From NCBI GenBank assembly GCA_965370045.1, contig CBDUSI010000042.1, positions 1-34,447 of the forward strand: a DNA stretch of 34,447 nt. The letters run 5' to 3'. Source of the stretch: CAZONU01 sp965370045 (lineage in GTDB: Bacteria; Planctomycetota; SZUA-567; JAKLDR01). Shown piece by piece: positions 18,431 through 27,142 of this stretch. The translations under genes were made by a program, and so were the position numbers. Every line of letters begins with the position of its first letter. The stretch's first letter is position 1. A model generated the notes under the pieces. The model ran no database searches, had not been told where the DNA came from, and worked only from the letters and a program-made list of their open reading frames with translations.

Positions 18431-20368
18431 TCACCTGCGGGAAACCGAGAAGGGCGCCTTCCTCGAGAATACGTAGGTCTTGCCCTTCAGGAGAATCTCG
18501 ACTGCCCCCTCGGTGACCCTGGGCTTGACCGCCTTCGCCGCGCCGGGCTTGCCGTCGCCGACCTCGATGAGGTGCACCAGGACTCGACTGCCGGGTTGCT
18601 GCTTGTAGATGAAGTTGACGCGGGAGATTTCGGTCAGCGTCTTGCGGTCGGCGGTCAACTGGGTGGGCAGGGACTTCTCGATGATCGGCGTCTGGCCCGA
18701 GAGAAGATCGCGGCAGCGCAGCCAGCTCTTCTCGTTGGAGGTCGCGGCCGAGCCCTCCTTGATCTTCAGGCTGGCCGTCGGGAGGTGCAGCAGCCACTTG
18801 ACCTCGGGCAGCTTCTTGCCGTCGGCCGCGACCAGGCTGTCCACGATCACCAGGGTGTTGGGCCGCACGTAGAGCAATTGGCGCACGCAGCTCTTCACCG
18901 TTCCCGGCATGTAGGCCTGGGCGAACTGGCCGGCGACCGCGGTCCACTCCCCGGCGTGCTTGTAGAAGGGGACGTCCCCGAACTCCAGGCGGCGGCCGTC
19001 CCGCTTATCCTCGCGGGCCTTGTTGAACTCAGTCAGATCCTTGTACCACTGGCCCTTCACCACGCGCTGCCCCTGACCGCCGAGCAGCAGGGAGTTGTGA
19101 GCGCTGGTCGCGATGATCGGGGCTCGCAATTTCCTGGTGTACCGGGTGTACCTGCCGGCGTCCACCGCCAGCAGGCCGTTGCGGTAGATCACGAAGCTGC
19201 CCGCATCGTGGTGGAAGTGGCCCTGGTAGTAGTCGGTGCAGCGAAAGCCCACCACCGTGGCGTCGTCCTTCCAGGAGCTGCGCATCATGGCCTGGCCGCT
19301 GTGCTTCCCGCCGGCCAGCATGGCCAGCGGCGGCTCGGCCGGCGCGGTCTTCGCGTGTCGGGTGTAGAGGAAATAGAGGATGGCGGTTTCCTGGTGGAAG
19401 CGCTTCATTCCCCGCTTGCCGGCCAGCCACTTGCTGAAGTGAGCGCCCTGCGGGCTCTTCAGCGCCCAGGTGGCCGCGTCAGCCAGGCCGGCCCACTCGT
19501 GGGTCACGCCGCCGTCGGGGCCGGCCTGCATGTCGCCCCAGGGCATGAAGCGCATGTTCGGGAACGTGCCGTGGATAGAGCCCTCCAACTGGCGGGCCAG
19601 CCAGTCGTTCTGCTTCTCTTTGATGAGCTTCGTGGCATCGACTTCGAAGGCGCTCTGTACCGCCATCACCGTCCAGATGGCCGCCGCCGGGCAGTAGATG
19701 TACCAGTAGCCCATGGCGTCGCCGGCCATGCCGTTGAGGTTCTCCATGGCCGGGAACATGCGCTCGTGGAAGCGCTTGCGGACCACCGCCATGAGCTTCT
19801 CACTTCGCGGGTCGTCCCCGTAGCTGGCCAGGGCCCACATGGCCAGGCCGCCGTTGTTCATCCAGGTGTAGTTGTGGAAGACGTGATCGTCTCCCTCCTT
19901 CAGGCCCCACTTGTCGACGAGCACGAAAGCCCTGTCGCGGACGTGTTTCTTGAGCTCCTTGGTGAACTTGGGGTGGTCATACAGCCAGTCGTAGGCCAGG
20001 GACAGCTCGCGCAGGCCGAACCACACGTCGAAGGCGTCCCCGGGAGTCTTGTTATAGGCCTTGAGCCGCGCGAAAGCCTTGTCGGCCGCGGTCTCGTTTC
20101 CGGTCAACAGCCAGACCATGGCCTGGGATGCGGCGTTGTTCTGGCGCTTGAGGGTATTGAGCCCCTGCTGGAAGTCGGCGTCGCGCTTGAGGGCCTTGAG
20201 TTGGCCCAGGCTGATGGCGTGTGGCGTGGTCTTGGGCCGCAAGAGCAGCCGGGGCCGGTCCTTCTTGACCTTCGCGCCCGGCGGGATGATCTCCACGTGC
20301 CCCGCCTGGGCAAGCGTGCAGGTGCACAGGATCAGGGCAACTACCAGGACGGCTGCTGGCTGGCGCAT
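18431..20368 (-). CDS. Heparinase II/III-like polysaccharide lyase, copy 1
   Basis: A 645-residue exported protein: signal peptide to about residue 22 (TLAQA then GHVEI). An N-terminal alpha/alpha toroid (about 50-345) is followed by a heparinase II/III-type beta-sandwich starting at GFRCTDYYQGHFHHDAGSF (375-391; H384, H386, H387 and D388 near the expected metal or catalytic site), then LLAVDAGRY (399-407). Family members cleave uronate-containing polysaccharides by beta-elimination outside the cytoplasm. DDHVFHNYTWMNN (160-172) matches the paralogue's DDHLFHNYVWMCN, so both toroids keep the same active-site side. AGGAGG stands 7 nt before the ATG. It lies last in the regulator-lyase-NHL-lyase operon. 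The substrate is not readable; DUF4962 or alginate-lyase-like assignments are close alternatives. Confidence 0.87.
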   Translation of the reverse strand: MRQPAAVLVVALILCTCTLAQAGHVEIIPPGAKVKKDRPRLLLRPKTTPHAISLGQLKALKRDADFQQGLNTLKRQNNAASQAMVWLLTGNETAADKAFARLKAYNKTPGDAFDVWFGLRELSLAYDWLYDHPKFTKELKKHVRDRAFVLVDKWGLKEGDDHVFHNYTWMNNGGLAMWALASYGDDPRSEKLMAVVRKRFHERMFPAMENLNGMAGDAMGYWYIYCPAAAIWTVMAVQSAFEVDATKLIKEKQNDWLARQLEGSIHGTFPNMRFMPWGDMQAGPDGGVTHEWAGLADAATWALKSPQGAHFSKWLAGKRGMKRFHQETAILYFLYTRHAKTAPAEPPLAMLAGGKHSGQAMMRSSWKDDATVVGFRCTDYYQGHFHHDAGSFVIYRNGLLAVDAGRYTRYTRKLRAPIIATSAHNSLLLGGQGQRVVKGQWYKDLTEFNKAREDKRDGRRLEFGDVPFYKHAGEWTAVAGQFAQAYMPGTVKSCVRQLLYVRPNTLVIVDSLVAADGKKLPEVKWLLHLPTASLKIKEGSAATSNEKSWLRCRDLLSGQTPIIEKSLPTQLTADRKTLTEISRVNFIYKQQPGSRVLVHLIEVGDGKPGAAKAVKPRVTEGAVEILLKGKTYVFSRKAPFSVSRR

Positions 20369-20385
20369 TTCTGTCCTCCTTCTGG

Positions 20386-20405
20386 TTCCCGAATTCGACC
20401 GGGAA
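20386..20405. other. Intercistronic stem-loop in the lyase operon
   Basis: TTCCCG-AATTCGAC-CGGGAA directly after the NHL gene's stop codon and 17 nt before the next gene's ATG. It may tune message stability or processing between the NHL lipoprotein and lyase copy 1. No T-run follows, so termination is unlikely. Confidence 0.4.
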
Positions 20406-23126
20406 TCACGGAACCGGGCATTCCCCGCGGTCGGAGTGCTCGAAGCCGACTACCGTAACCCGGCGGTTGCCGCTGTCGGAGACGTAGACCTTTCCGTCGG
20501 CCTCGTCCACGAAGGCCGGCCATGCGAAGTTGAGCCCCTTGTCGTCGGGGTTGCCGTAGGTGCCGAAGCGCACCAGACGGTTGCCGTCGGTGTCCAGCAC
20601 GTCCACGCAGAAGCCGAAGCAGTTGGGCACGTAGACCCGGCCGAAGCCATCGACCGCCAGCCGCGAGGTCATGCACACGCAGGCGGGGTCGCCCCAGTAG
20701 CGCTCCGAGGCGGGCACGATGCCCATGCCCGGGTAGCGCCACTTGACTCCCACCGCCTTGACCGGGTGGTAGAGGTAGCCGGTCAGGTACTCGGTCGCGC
20801 CGGCCGGGGCCTTGTCCACGAAGGCCGCCGGACTCGCGCCCTTTTCCCAGCGGTAGGCCTTGCCGCCCCGGCCGTAGAATGCGCCGCCCTCCGGGCCGAA
20901 CTTGACCACCGCGCCCAGGTGGTAGAGGTACTCGTTGCGCATGGAGTAGTACCAGGGCGCGGGGCGGTAGTGCCAGGTCCACTGCGCCCAGCAGAGCCAG
21001 TTGACCGCCGGCACCTTCCCGCGGAACTCGGGCGGCAGCAGCTTACCCTTGGGCTTGACGTTGACACCCAGGTAGATGTTGCCCGCCGGGTCGACGCCGA
21101 TGCCGCAGTCGCCGTGGCCCATGCCGTCGACCAGCGCAGCCTTCTTGAGCCTGCCGTCCGCTCCGAAGACGTCCACGCGGTTGCTGACGCTCTTCTCGCC
21201 GCTGACGCGCAACATGTAAATGTCCCCGGACGGCGAGACGGTCATGCCCCGCATTCCCAGGTTGACGCCGCCGACCCAGAAGGGGGGAATCCTGACCACG
21301 TTGGAGTCCGAGCCGGGGAAGTTGAGCGGTTTTCCGTTGGCGTCAAAGCGCAGCAGCTGCTTGCTGTTGTACTTGCCGGTCCCGTAGATGCTCCCGTCCG
21401 GCGCCACCGCGAAGTCGCTGACGCTGTCCAGCAGCCTGGTCTTCTTGCCGGTGGTCAGGTCCAGAGCGTCGACCTTGTAGTTCGAGGACAGGTTGTAGAA
21501 CAGCACGCGGTTCCGCTGGGGGTCGCCGACCACCCGGCCGGGGTGGCCCAGGCCCGCCCCGCGGCCCACCGGATCGCCGGGCACCAGCTTCCCGTCCTTC
21601 TCGACCACCGGCAGCACGCTGTACTTGCTGACCATCCACAGCTTTGGCGGCGAGGCCTCCGGGTCCAGGGCCATCAGGCTGAAGTTCGCCTCCAGTCGCG
21701 CCAGTTGCCTGGGCTGCACGCCCTTCTTCCAGGCCGCGAACTTGAGCAGCTTGGGCTTCCGGCGCGGGGGCGCCTTGGCCCTGCGCGCGGCGCGCCGGAC
21801 CTTCCAGGCGCGGTACTCCTTCATGGACATCGGCCCGATGTCCTTGGGCGTGGAGCCCGGCGGGGCCTGCCGGCAGAGCACGTAGACCTCGCCGCTCTTG
21901 GGATGGACGGCGATCTGCTCGGGGTCCTCCACGGCGAAGCTGCCCAGGGCTTTGCCTTCCGGCGAGGCCACCACCACGCGGTTGTTGCCCCGGTCGCAGA
22001 CGTACACGCGGCCGGCGGCGTCGACCGCCAGTCCCTGGGGGTCGTTGAGGCGCTTCTCGTCATTGCCGGGGCGGTTGTCGAGGCCCAGCCACCCGGCCTC
22101 CACTCCCGAGCCCTTGTCCTCGCCCCAGCGCAGGCGGTAGACGGCGTGACGGTTGTAGAAGGTCGAGTGCGTGTAGTAGATCCACTCTCCGTCGGGGCTG
22201 GCCGCGACGTGGTCGAAGCAGGGGTCGTCGCCCTCGCCGTGCCCCCAGGTGATGCCCGTGGGCGGGCGCAGTTCGGGACCCACGAACTCCATGCCCTCAG
22301 GCGCGCCGCCCCGCGGGTCGAAGGCCAGCAGGTGCCGGGGCAGGCCGTGCTCGAAGGCGGTGGCCAGGGTGCTGACCGCCACCAGGTGACCCTTGGGGTT
22401 CCAGGCCATGTTCTGGCGGGGCATCATCACGGTCAGCGGGCTCAGGTTCTGCCCGTGACCGTTGAACACCACCGGGACGCGCCGGCCGTCGAACTCCAGC
22501 TGGCCCACGGACTTCGTGCGTTCGGCCGGCGTCTTCGCGGGATAGGGCATGATAGTGCGCCGGTACTTGCCCTCCCGGTCGAAGACCATCAGATCGTTGC
22601 GGCCCCGGGCGGCCCATGAGCCGGTCAGCACGTAGACCTCTCCGCCGGCGCCCACCGTAAGGCCGTTGATCGGCCCGGGGAGGCTGGTCTTCCAGCCGAG
22701 GTGCTTCTCGAGCCTGGGCCGGGCGCCGATGCGCACGCGGACCTTGAAGGGGCCGCCGGTCGCCGGCCGGCCCAGGTCGTCGCGGCGGTCCCAGACGAGC
22801 TCCTGCCGCAATGAGCCTTTCATAAGGGGCGCCGGAGCGTTCCTGCCCAGGAGCCCCGCGGCCAGGTGGCGGATTATCTTCTTCTTCGCGTTGAGGATCG
22901 CCACCTCCACGTCCGTCGCCGCCGAGACCGCGAAGGATATCTTCACCGCTCCTCCGGCGGTGAGCGCCTGGGGTCCGGACGTGAGCCTGGCCGCCGTGTT
23001 CTTGCGCACGTCCCGCGGGGCCTCGTAGGTGCTGCCCTCTGGGCTGCGGCCCGACGGTCCGCAGGCGCCGGCCAGTAGGCCCAGCGCCACCAGCGCCGGA
23101 GCGAAGTACGCGAACTCTCTTTTCAT
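20406..23126 (-). CDS. NHL-repeat lipoprotein with FlgD-like N-terminal domain
   Basis: A 906-residue protein from the ATG at 23126. The frame stays open to 23648, but that part lies inside lyase copy 2. The ATG at 23126 gives a lipoprotein-type signal (LLAGAC, C22) and has TGAGGAA in front, formed partly by the lyase stop. Residues ~60-140 resemble a FlgD-type Ig-like fold (ISFAVSAATDVEVAILNAKK, LVWDRRDDLGRPATGG). The rest is a beta-propeller with NHL units such as DPQGLAVDAAGRVYVCDRGN, VSPSGDIYMLRV, GIGVDPAGNIYLGV and FVDEADGKVYVSDSGNRRV. NHL propellers bind ligands or partners. Lying between two lyases 8 and 37 nt away, it is probably surface-exposed and part of the same glycan-handling set. 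Catalysis is not evident. Confidence 0.87.
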   Translation of the reverse strand: MKREFAYFAPALVALGLLAGACGPSGRSPEGSTYEAPRDVRKNTAARLTSGPQALTAGGAVKISFAVSAATDVEVAILNAKKKIIRHLAAGLLGRNAPAPLMKGSLRQELVWDRRDDLGRPATGGPFKVRVRIGARPRLEKHLGWKTSLPGPINGLTVGAGGEVYVLTGSWAARGRNDLMVFDREGKYRRTIMPYPAKTPAERTKSVGQLEFDGRRVPVVFNGHGQNLSPLTVMMPRQNMAWNPKGHLVAVSTLATAFEHGLPRHLLAFDPRGGAPEGMEFVGPELRPPTGITWGHGEGDDPCFDHVAASPDGEWIYYTHSTFYNRHAVYRLRWGEDKGSGVEAGWLGLDNRPGNDEKRLNDPQGLAVDAAGRVYVCDRGNNRVVVASPEGKALGSFAVEDPEQIAVHPKSGEVYVLCRQAPPGSTPKDIGPMSMKEYRAWKVRRAARRAKAPPRRKPKLLKFAAWKKGVQPRQLARLEANFSLMALDPEASPPKLWMVSKYSVLPVVEKDGKLVPGDPVGRGAGLGHPGRVVGDPQRNRVLFYNLSSNYKVDALDLTTGKKTRLLDSVSDFAVAPDGSIYGTGKYNSKQLLRFDANGKPLNFPGSDSNVVRIPPFWVGGVNLGMRGMTVSPSGDIYMLRVSGEKSVSNRVDVFGADGRLKKAALVDGMGHGDCGIGVDPAGNIYLGVNVKPKGKLLPPEFRGKVPAVNWLCWAQWTWHYRPAPWYYSMRNEYLYHLGAVVKFGPEGGAFYGRGGKAYRWEKGASPAAFVDKAPAGATEYLTGYLYHPVKAVGVKWRYPGMGIVPASERYWGDPACVCMTSRLAVDGFGRVYVPNCFGFCVDVLDTDGNRLVRFGTYGNPDDKGLNFAWPAFVDEADGKVYVSDSGNRRVTVVGFEHSDRGECPVP

Positions 23127-23134
23127 CTGGTTCC

Positions 23135-25051
23135 TCACTTTTCCGAAATGCCAAAGGGCGGCTTGGAGGAGAACAGGAACGTCCTGCCCCCCAGAGGCAC
23201 CTCCACGCCCTCGGCGGTGAGCTTGGCCTTGACCCCCGCGGCCTTGCCCGGCGCGGTGCCGTCGCCGACCTCCAGGACGTGGACCAGGGTGAGCTTTGGC
23301 CCGCCCTGGTAGCTGAAGGTCACCCGGTAAGTGTCGCTGAGCTTGTGGGCCGCTGACAACTGCGTTTTGAGGCCAGGGGTCATCGTGGGCGTCGCGCCGC
23401 GGTGGAGAATTGCCCGGCAGCGCAGCCAACTCTTGCCGTTGGTGGTGGTCGCCTGGCCCGCGGCGAGCCCGGGTTTCCCCGGCACGTGCAGCAGCCAGCT
23501 CACCTCGGGAAGTTCCTTGCCGGCGGGCGCGGCCAGGTGGTCGACGACGGCAACCGTCCCGGGGCGCACGAAGAGTACCTGACGGACGCAGCTCTTGACG
23601 ATGCCCGGGTCGTAAGCCTGGGCGAACTGGCCGGCGACCGCCGCCCACCCGGGGGTCTCCTTATGGAAGAGGATGCCGCCGGTCTCCAGCCGCTTGCCAC
23701 CCTCCAGGTTCTTCTTGAACTCCGCCACGGTCTTGAACCACTGACCGCGCACCCGGCGCTGGCCCTTGCCGCCGAAGAGCAGCGTGTTGTGGGCCGCGGT
23801 CTCCTGCTTGATGCCGCCGGGGCTTTTGTAGCGGCCGGAGTCGAGGGCCAGGAGCCCCCTGCGATAGATAATGAAGCTGCCCTGGTCGAAATGATTGTGG
23901 CTCCCGCAGTGGTCCGCCGAACGGAAGCCGAGCACGGTGGCGTCGTTCTTCCAGGCGCTCCGGGCCAGGAAGTGCCCACCGTGCTTGCCGCCGGCCAGCA
24001 TCGCCAGGGGCGGCGCGGCGGGCTTGACCTTCATGGTGCGGGTGTAGATGAAGTAGTAGATCGCGGTTCTGCCGTAGAAGCGCTTGGTGCCGCGCTCCGC
24101 GGCCAGCCACTTCGAGAAGTGCGCGCCGCCGGGCGACTTGAGCGCCCAGGTGGCCGCGTCGATGATGCCGGCCATCTCGTGGCTGACGGCCCCGTCGGGG
24201 CCGCGCTGCATGTCGCCCCAGGGGATGTATCGCGTGTCCGGCAGCGTGCTGAGCATCAGCCCGTCGAGCTGCCGGCCCAGCCAGTTGCCGCCGTTCTTCT
24301 TGACCGTCCCGACGAGGTCCGCCTCGAAGGCGCTCTGGGCGCCGAGCAGCGCCTGGGTGCCGGTGTTCAGGCAATAGAGGTACCAGTAACCCTGGGCGTC
24401 GCCGGGCATGCCGTCGAGGTACTGCATGGCTGGGAAGAGCCGGTCGTTGAAGCGGCCCTGGACGGTGGCGAAAAGCTTCTCGGCCTGAGGGTCATCGCCG
24501 AGGGTGGCCAGCGCCCAGAGCATCATCCCGGAGTTGCACATCCAGACGTAATTGTGGAAGAGGTGATCATCGCCGATGCGCCCGCCCGCCGCGGCCAGCG
24601 GGGCCATCTTGCGGCGGACCTCGGCCTTGATTTCCTTCGTCATGCCCGGATAGCCGTGGAGCCAGTCGTAGGCCAGGGCCATCTCCCGAAGGCCGAAGAA
24701 AACGTGAAAAGCATTGGGCTTGGCGGGCGCCGTGTAAGCGCGCATTCTGGCGATGGCCTTCTCCGCCGCTTCCTTTTCGCCGGTGAGCAGGTGCACCATC
24801 GCCTGGGCGTCGGCGCTCTTCCGTTTCCTGAGCTGGGCCAGCATTTGCTTGAACTCCGCGTCGCGGGGGATGGCCTTGAGCTGGCCGAGCGATACTGCGT
24901 GGGGCGTGGCCTTGGGGCGTAACAAGAGTCGGGGCCGGTCTTTCTTGATTCTCGCCGCCGGCGGGATCACCGCCACCGTTGCCGCCCTTCCGGCGCCGAA
25001 GGCGCTCACGACGAGGGTTGCTGCCATGATGGCGATTCGCGACTGCTTCAT
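23135..25051 (-). CDS. Heparinase II/III-like polysaccharide lyase, copy 2
   Basis: A 638-residue exported protein paralogous to the lyase at 18431-20368. Both begin their mature part with KKDRPRLLLRPK-x-TPHA-x-SLGQLKA, share AFEADLVGTV/AFEVDATKLI, IPWGDMQ/MPWGDMQ, ATWALKSP-x-GAHFSKWLA and PLAMLAGGKH blocks, and end with a similar strand motif before KAPFSVS/KPPFGIS. Residues 1-23 are a signal peptide. The putative active-site block is SHNHFDQGSF (384-393) with H385, H387 and D389. Its HNHFDQ differs from HFHHDA in copy 1, which hints at different substrate or bond preference. AGGAGGG stands 7 nt before the ATG, which overlaps the regulator's stop (ATGA). It is the first structural gene of the operon. 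Confidence 0.88.
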   Translation of the reverse strand: MKQSRIAIMAATLVVSAFGAGRAATVAVIPPAARIKKDRPRLLLRPKATPHAVSLGQLKAIPRDAEFKQMLAQLRKRKSADAQAMVHLLTGEKEAAEKAIARMRAYTAPAKPNAFHVFFGLREMALAYDWLHGYPGMTKEIKAEVRRKMAPLAAAGGRIGDDHLFHNYVWMCNSGMMLWALATLGDDPQAEKLFATVQGRFNDRLFPAMQYLDGMPGDAQGYWYLYCLNTGTQALLGAQSAFEADLVGTVKKNGGNWLGRQLDGLMLSTLPDTRYIPWGDMQRGPDGAVSHEMAGIIDAATWALKSPGGAHFSKWLAAERGTKRFYGRTAIYYFIYTRTMKVKPAAPPLAMLAGGKHGGHFLARSAWKNDATVLGFRSADHCGSHNHFDQGSFIIYRRGLLALDSGRYKSPGGIKQETAAHNTLLFGGKGQRRVRGQWFKTVAEFKKNLEGGKRLETGGILFHKETPGWAAVAGQFAQAYDPGIVKSCVRQVLFVRPGTVAVVDHLAAPAGKELPEVSWLLHVPGKPGLAAGQATTTNGKSWLRCRAILHRGATPTMTPGLKTQLSAAHKLSDTYRVTFSYQGGPKLTLVHVLEVGDGTAPGKAAGVKAKLTAEGVEVPLGGRTFLFSSKPPFGISEK

Positions 25052-26148
25052 GTCTTGCCCTCCTGCTTGACGGTGACGGGGCGCGCATTCTTCGACGATT
25101 CCCGGACCACCAGACTGGTTGGCACCAGCAGCAGTTCGCCGGGACGGGCGGCGTTTGTCCTCAGGGCGTGGAGGCCGAGCATTGCCCGCCGGCCAAGCTC
25201 CACCTGGTCGAAAGCCACGCTGGAAAGCTCGTGACCCAGGCCGGCGGCGGCCGAGGTGTCGCCGTAACCCACCAGGGCGAAGTCTTTTCCCACTTGCCGG
25301 CCGGCCAACTCGGCGGCGCGCCAGACCCCCCAGGCTTGCCGGTCGCTGGAGGCCACGATGGCCGTGGGAGGGGAGGGCTGTGCGAAGAGCTCCTCGGCGG
25401 CCTGCTGCCCGGCTTCGAAGGTGAGCGCGGCGCGGGCCAGCAACCTATCGTGCGCGAGACCTGCCGCGCGCATGGCCTCCAGGTAGCCGTCTTCCTTCCA
25501 GGGGTTGAGCTCGCGGCGCGAGTGCCCGACGTAGCCGATGCGACGGTGACCGAGTTCGAGCAGGTGTCCGACGGCCCGGCGCACGCCCCCGGTGCAGTCC
25601 TCCATGACGCTGGTGACCGGGAGCTCCGGGAAGTGATGGTCGACCAGCACCAGCGGGCCCTTCCAGGCGGCCAGCAGTTCCTCGACGCTTCGCCGGTGGG
25701 TGTCGGAGAGGAGCACCACGCCGTCGTATCCGCCGTCGGAGAGCTTGACCGCGAAGTCGGCCCGGCCCGCGGGGGTGACCAGGTTGCAGAAGCAGGCCAG
25801 CCACTGCCGCCCGCCGGCGACCTCGGCAATGCCGCTGATGAACTCGGCGCCGTGCCCGGCGGAGCAGCCCACCAGGATCTGACCACGAGCTTGCCCCGGG
25901 CCGGCCGCGCCGCGCGGGATGACCCGCGTCCCCAGTCCCTGGCGGCGAACCACCAGGCCCTCCTGTTGGAGCTCCTCCATGCCCTTGCGGACCGTGTCGC
26001 GGCTGACCCCGAAGAGCTCTGCCAACTCCCGCTCGGGCGCCAGATACCGGCCCCACAGCTCTTCATCCTCTATCAGGTCGCGGATGCGCCGGGCCACTTC
26101 CTGATACATCAGATTGCGGGATATCTTGCCTACGTCGTTGTATGCCAA
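25048..26148 (-). CDS. GntR/LacI-hybrid transcriptional regulator of the lyase operon
   Basis: A 366-residue AraR-type regulator: an N-terminal GntR winged helix (ELWGRYLAPERELAELFGVSRDTVRKGMEELQQEGLVVRRQGLGT region, about 32-78), then a LacI/GalR-type sugar-binding domain with LLELGHRRIGYVGHSRRE, AIVASSDRQAWGVWRAAELAGRQVGKDFALVGYGD and SVAFDQVELGRRA. It probably senses a sugar released from the lyases' substrate and represses or activates the operon. I chose the TTG at 26148 because GGAGGTAA lies 5 nt in front; the frame is open to 26193, but that extension crosses the ribosome binding site, and an ATG at 26109 lacks one. Its stop overlaps the lyase start by 4 nt. Confidence 0.88.
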   Translation of the reverse strand: MAYNDVGKISRNLMYQEVARRIRDLIEDEELWGRYLAPERELAELFGVSRDTVRKGMEELQQEGLVVRRQGLGTRVIPRGAAGPGQARGQILVGCSAGHGAEFISGIAEVAGGRQWLACFCNLVTPAGRADFAVKLSDGGYDGVVLLSDTHRRSVEELLAAWKGPLVLVDHHFPELPVTSVMEDCTGGVRRAVGHLLELGHRRIGYVGHSRRELNPWKEDGYLEAMRAAGLAHDRLLARAALTFEAGQQAAEELFAQPSPPTAIVASSDRQAWGVWRAAELAGRQVGKDFALVGYGDTSAAAGLGHELSSVAFDQVELGRRAMLGLHALRTNAARPGELLLVPTSLVVRESSKNARPVTVKQEGKT

Positions 26149-26194
26149 CGTGTTACCTCCATTGGGAGGCTTTCGGCAGCGTGACCCTACCAAT

Positions 26195-26217
26195 CACCAA
26201 CCAATGGTGTTTACACC
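26195..26217. promoter_or_regulatory. Overlapping palindromes at the operon promoter (predicted operator)
   Basis: Two inverted repeats overlap: CACCA-N5-TGGTG (26195-26209) and GGTGT-TT-ACACC (26206-26217). The second covers the -10 hexamer of the regulator's promoter. The position fits autoregulation by the GntR/LacI-type protein encoded just downstream, but the binding is inferred. Confidence 0.5.
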
Positions 26218-26236
26218 GCCATCTCTGGGTTGTCAA
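26208..26236 (-). promoter_or_regulatory. Predicted promoter of the regulator-lyase operon
   Basis: On the minus strand a perfect TTGACA (26236-26231) and a weaker TAAACA (26213-26208) are 17 nt apart. Transcription would start near 26201, giving a leader of about 53 nt to the TTG at 26148. The -10 lies within a palindrome. Confidence 0.6.
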
Positions 26237-26255
26237 TGGGAAAATGAGGTGCGGT

Positions 26256-27140
26256 TCAGGCCACTGGCTGGGCGGACCGGAGCGGGGCGCAGCATTCACA
26301 GTTGGAGGACTTGACGCCGTCGCTTTTCGAACTCTTCGGCCCGTCGAGGCTGTCCGCCGCGCGCCTGGCCATGTCCAGGAGGTCGTCCGCTTCGAGGTCA
26401 CCGACCAGCGCGTAGTAGAGGTCGCCGCGCCGCCAGAGGACCGCTCGGCACTTGCCGCTGGAGCCGCAGAAGAAGTCGCGGTTCTGCCTGGCGATCTTGC
26501 GCAGGCCCTTCATGCTCAGGCCCTCGGCGCGGGCCACGAAGATGGTCACCGCCTTGCCGCGCCGCTTGCAGAAGCAGCCCACCACGCCCAGCTTCACGCC
26601 TCCGCGTTCGCAGGAGCGGGCGCCCCGCTTCATGGGGACGTTCTTCGCGGGCAGCTTCACCTTGGTGCCTAACTGGCGGGACAGATACTCCTCGATCTCG
26701 GTGTTATCCTGCGAGACGAGTTCCAGGCCGTGGTAGCGGTCGCCGTCGACGCGCTCCTGGTGCTCAGCGGCCATGGCCGAAACCAGTTGGGTCCCGGTCC
26801 CGCCCCAGGGCACGGCCAGCAGGACGAGCAGGACCGCGGCCGCGGCGGCCAGCAGTCCCCAGGCGGTGTGCGAGCGGGGCCGCGATGTGGCCGGCGCCGG
26901 TCCGGCCGCGGGGGGCGCGATTTCGCTCAGCGAAGCCTGGATGCGCTCGCGCAGGCCGGAGGGGGCCGTCTCACCGCCGGCGGCAGCGCGCAGGCGGTGA
27001 GTCAGTTGCTCCTCCCGGCGGGAGATCGCCGCGCAGTCCTCACAGTCCGCCAGGTGCTCGCATACCTGGCTGAGTTCGGGCTCGTCGAGCTCGCCATCGA
27101 CGTGGGCGGGAATGCGGATGCGGGTCCACTGGCAGTCCAC
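26256..27140 (-). CDS. Zinc-finger anti-sigma factor with cysteine-rich outer domain
   Basis: A 294-residue single-pass membrane protein. Residues 25-40 hold the ZAS motif H29-x3-C33-x2-C36 of zinc-binding anti-sigma domains, which clamp ECF sigma factors on the cytoplasmic side. An Ala/Pro-rich linker leads to one transmembrane segment (about 93-112). The ~180-residue outer domain has eight cysteines (C177, C189, C191, C225, C231, C281, C283, C284), three of them in the tail NCECC, which suggests disulfide or metal chemistry. The start is GTG, 2 nt after the sigma-factor stop, with GGGGGA about 8 nt upstream. It pairs with the ECF factor encoded before it, and probably releases it on an envelope signal. 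The signal is not identifiable. Confidence 0.85.
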   Translation of the reverse strand: MDCQWTRIRIPAHVDGELDEPELSQVCEHLADCEDCAAISRREEQLTHRLRAAAGGETAPSGLRERIQASLSEIAPPAAGPAPATSRPRSHTAWGLLAAAAAVLLVLLAVPWGGTGTQLVSAMAAEHQERVDGDRYHGLELVSQDNTEIEEYLSRQLGTKVKLPAKNVPMKRGARSCERGGVKLGVVGCFCKRRGKAVTIFVARAEGLSMKGLRKIARQNRDFFCGSSGKCRAVLWRRGDLYYALVGDLEADDLLDMARRAADSLDGPKSSKSDGVKSSNCECCAPLRSAQPVA

Positions 27141-27142
27141 GG

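Noticed and set aside
20061..22619. An 852-codon plus-strand open frame opposite the NHL lipoprotein gene
   Set aside because: The opposite strand encodes clear NHL repeats and signal sequences; this frame has no recognisable motif and mirrors its codon pattern.
23127..23648. Extension of the NHL lipoprotein frame by 174 codons into lyase copy 2
   Set aside because: The extension overlaps the conserved lyase C-terminus and has shadow-frame composition. A lipoprotein signal and a ribosome binding site mark the ATG at 23126.
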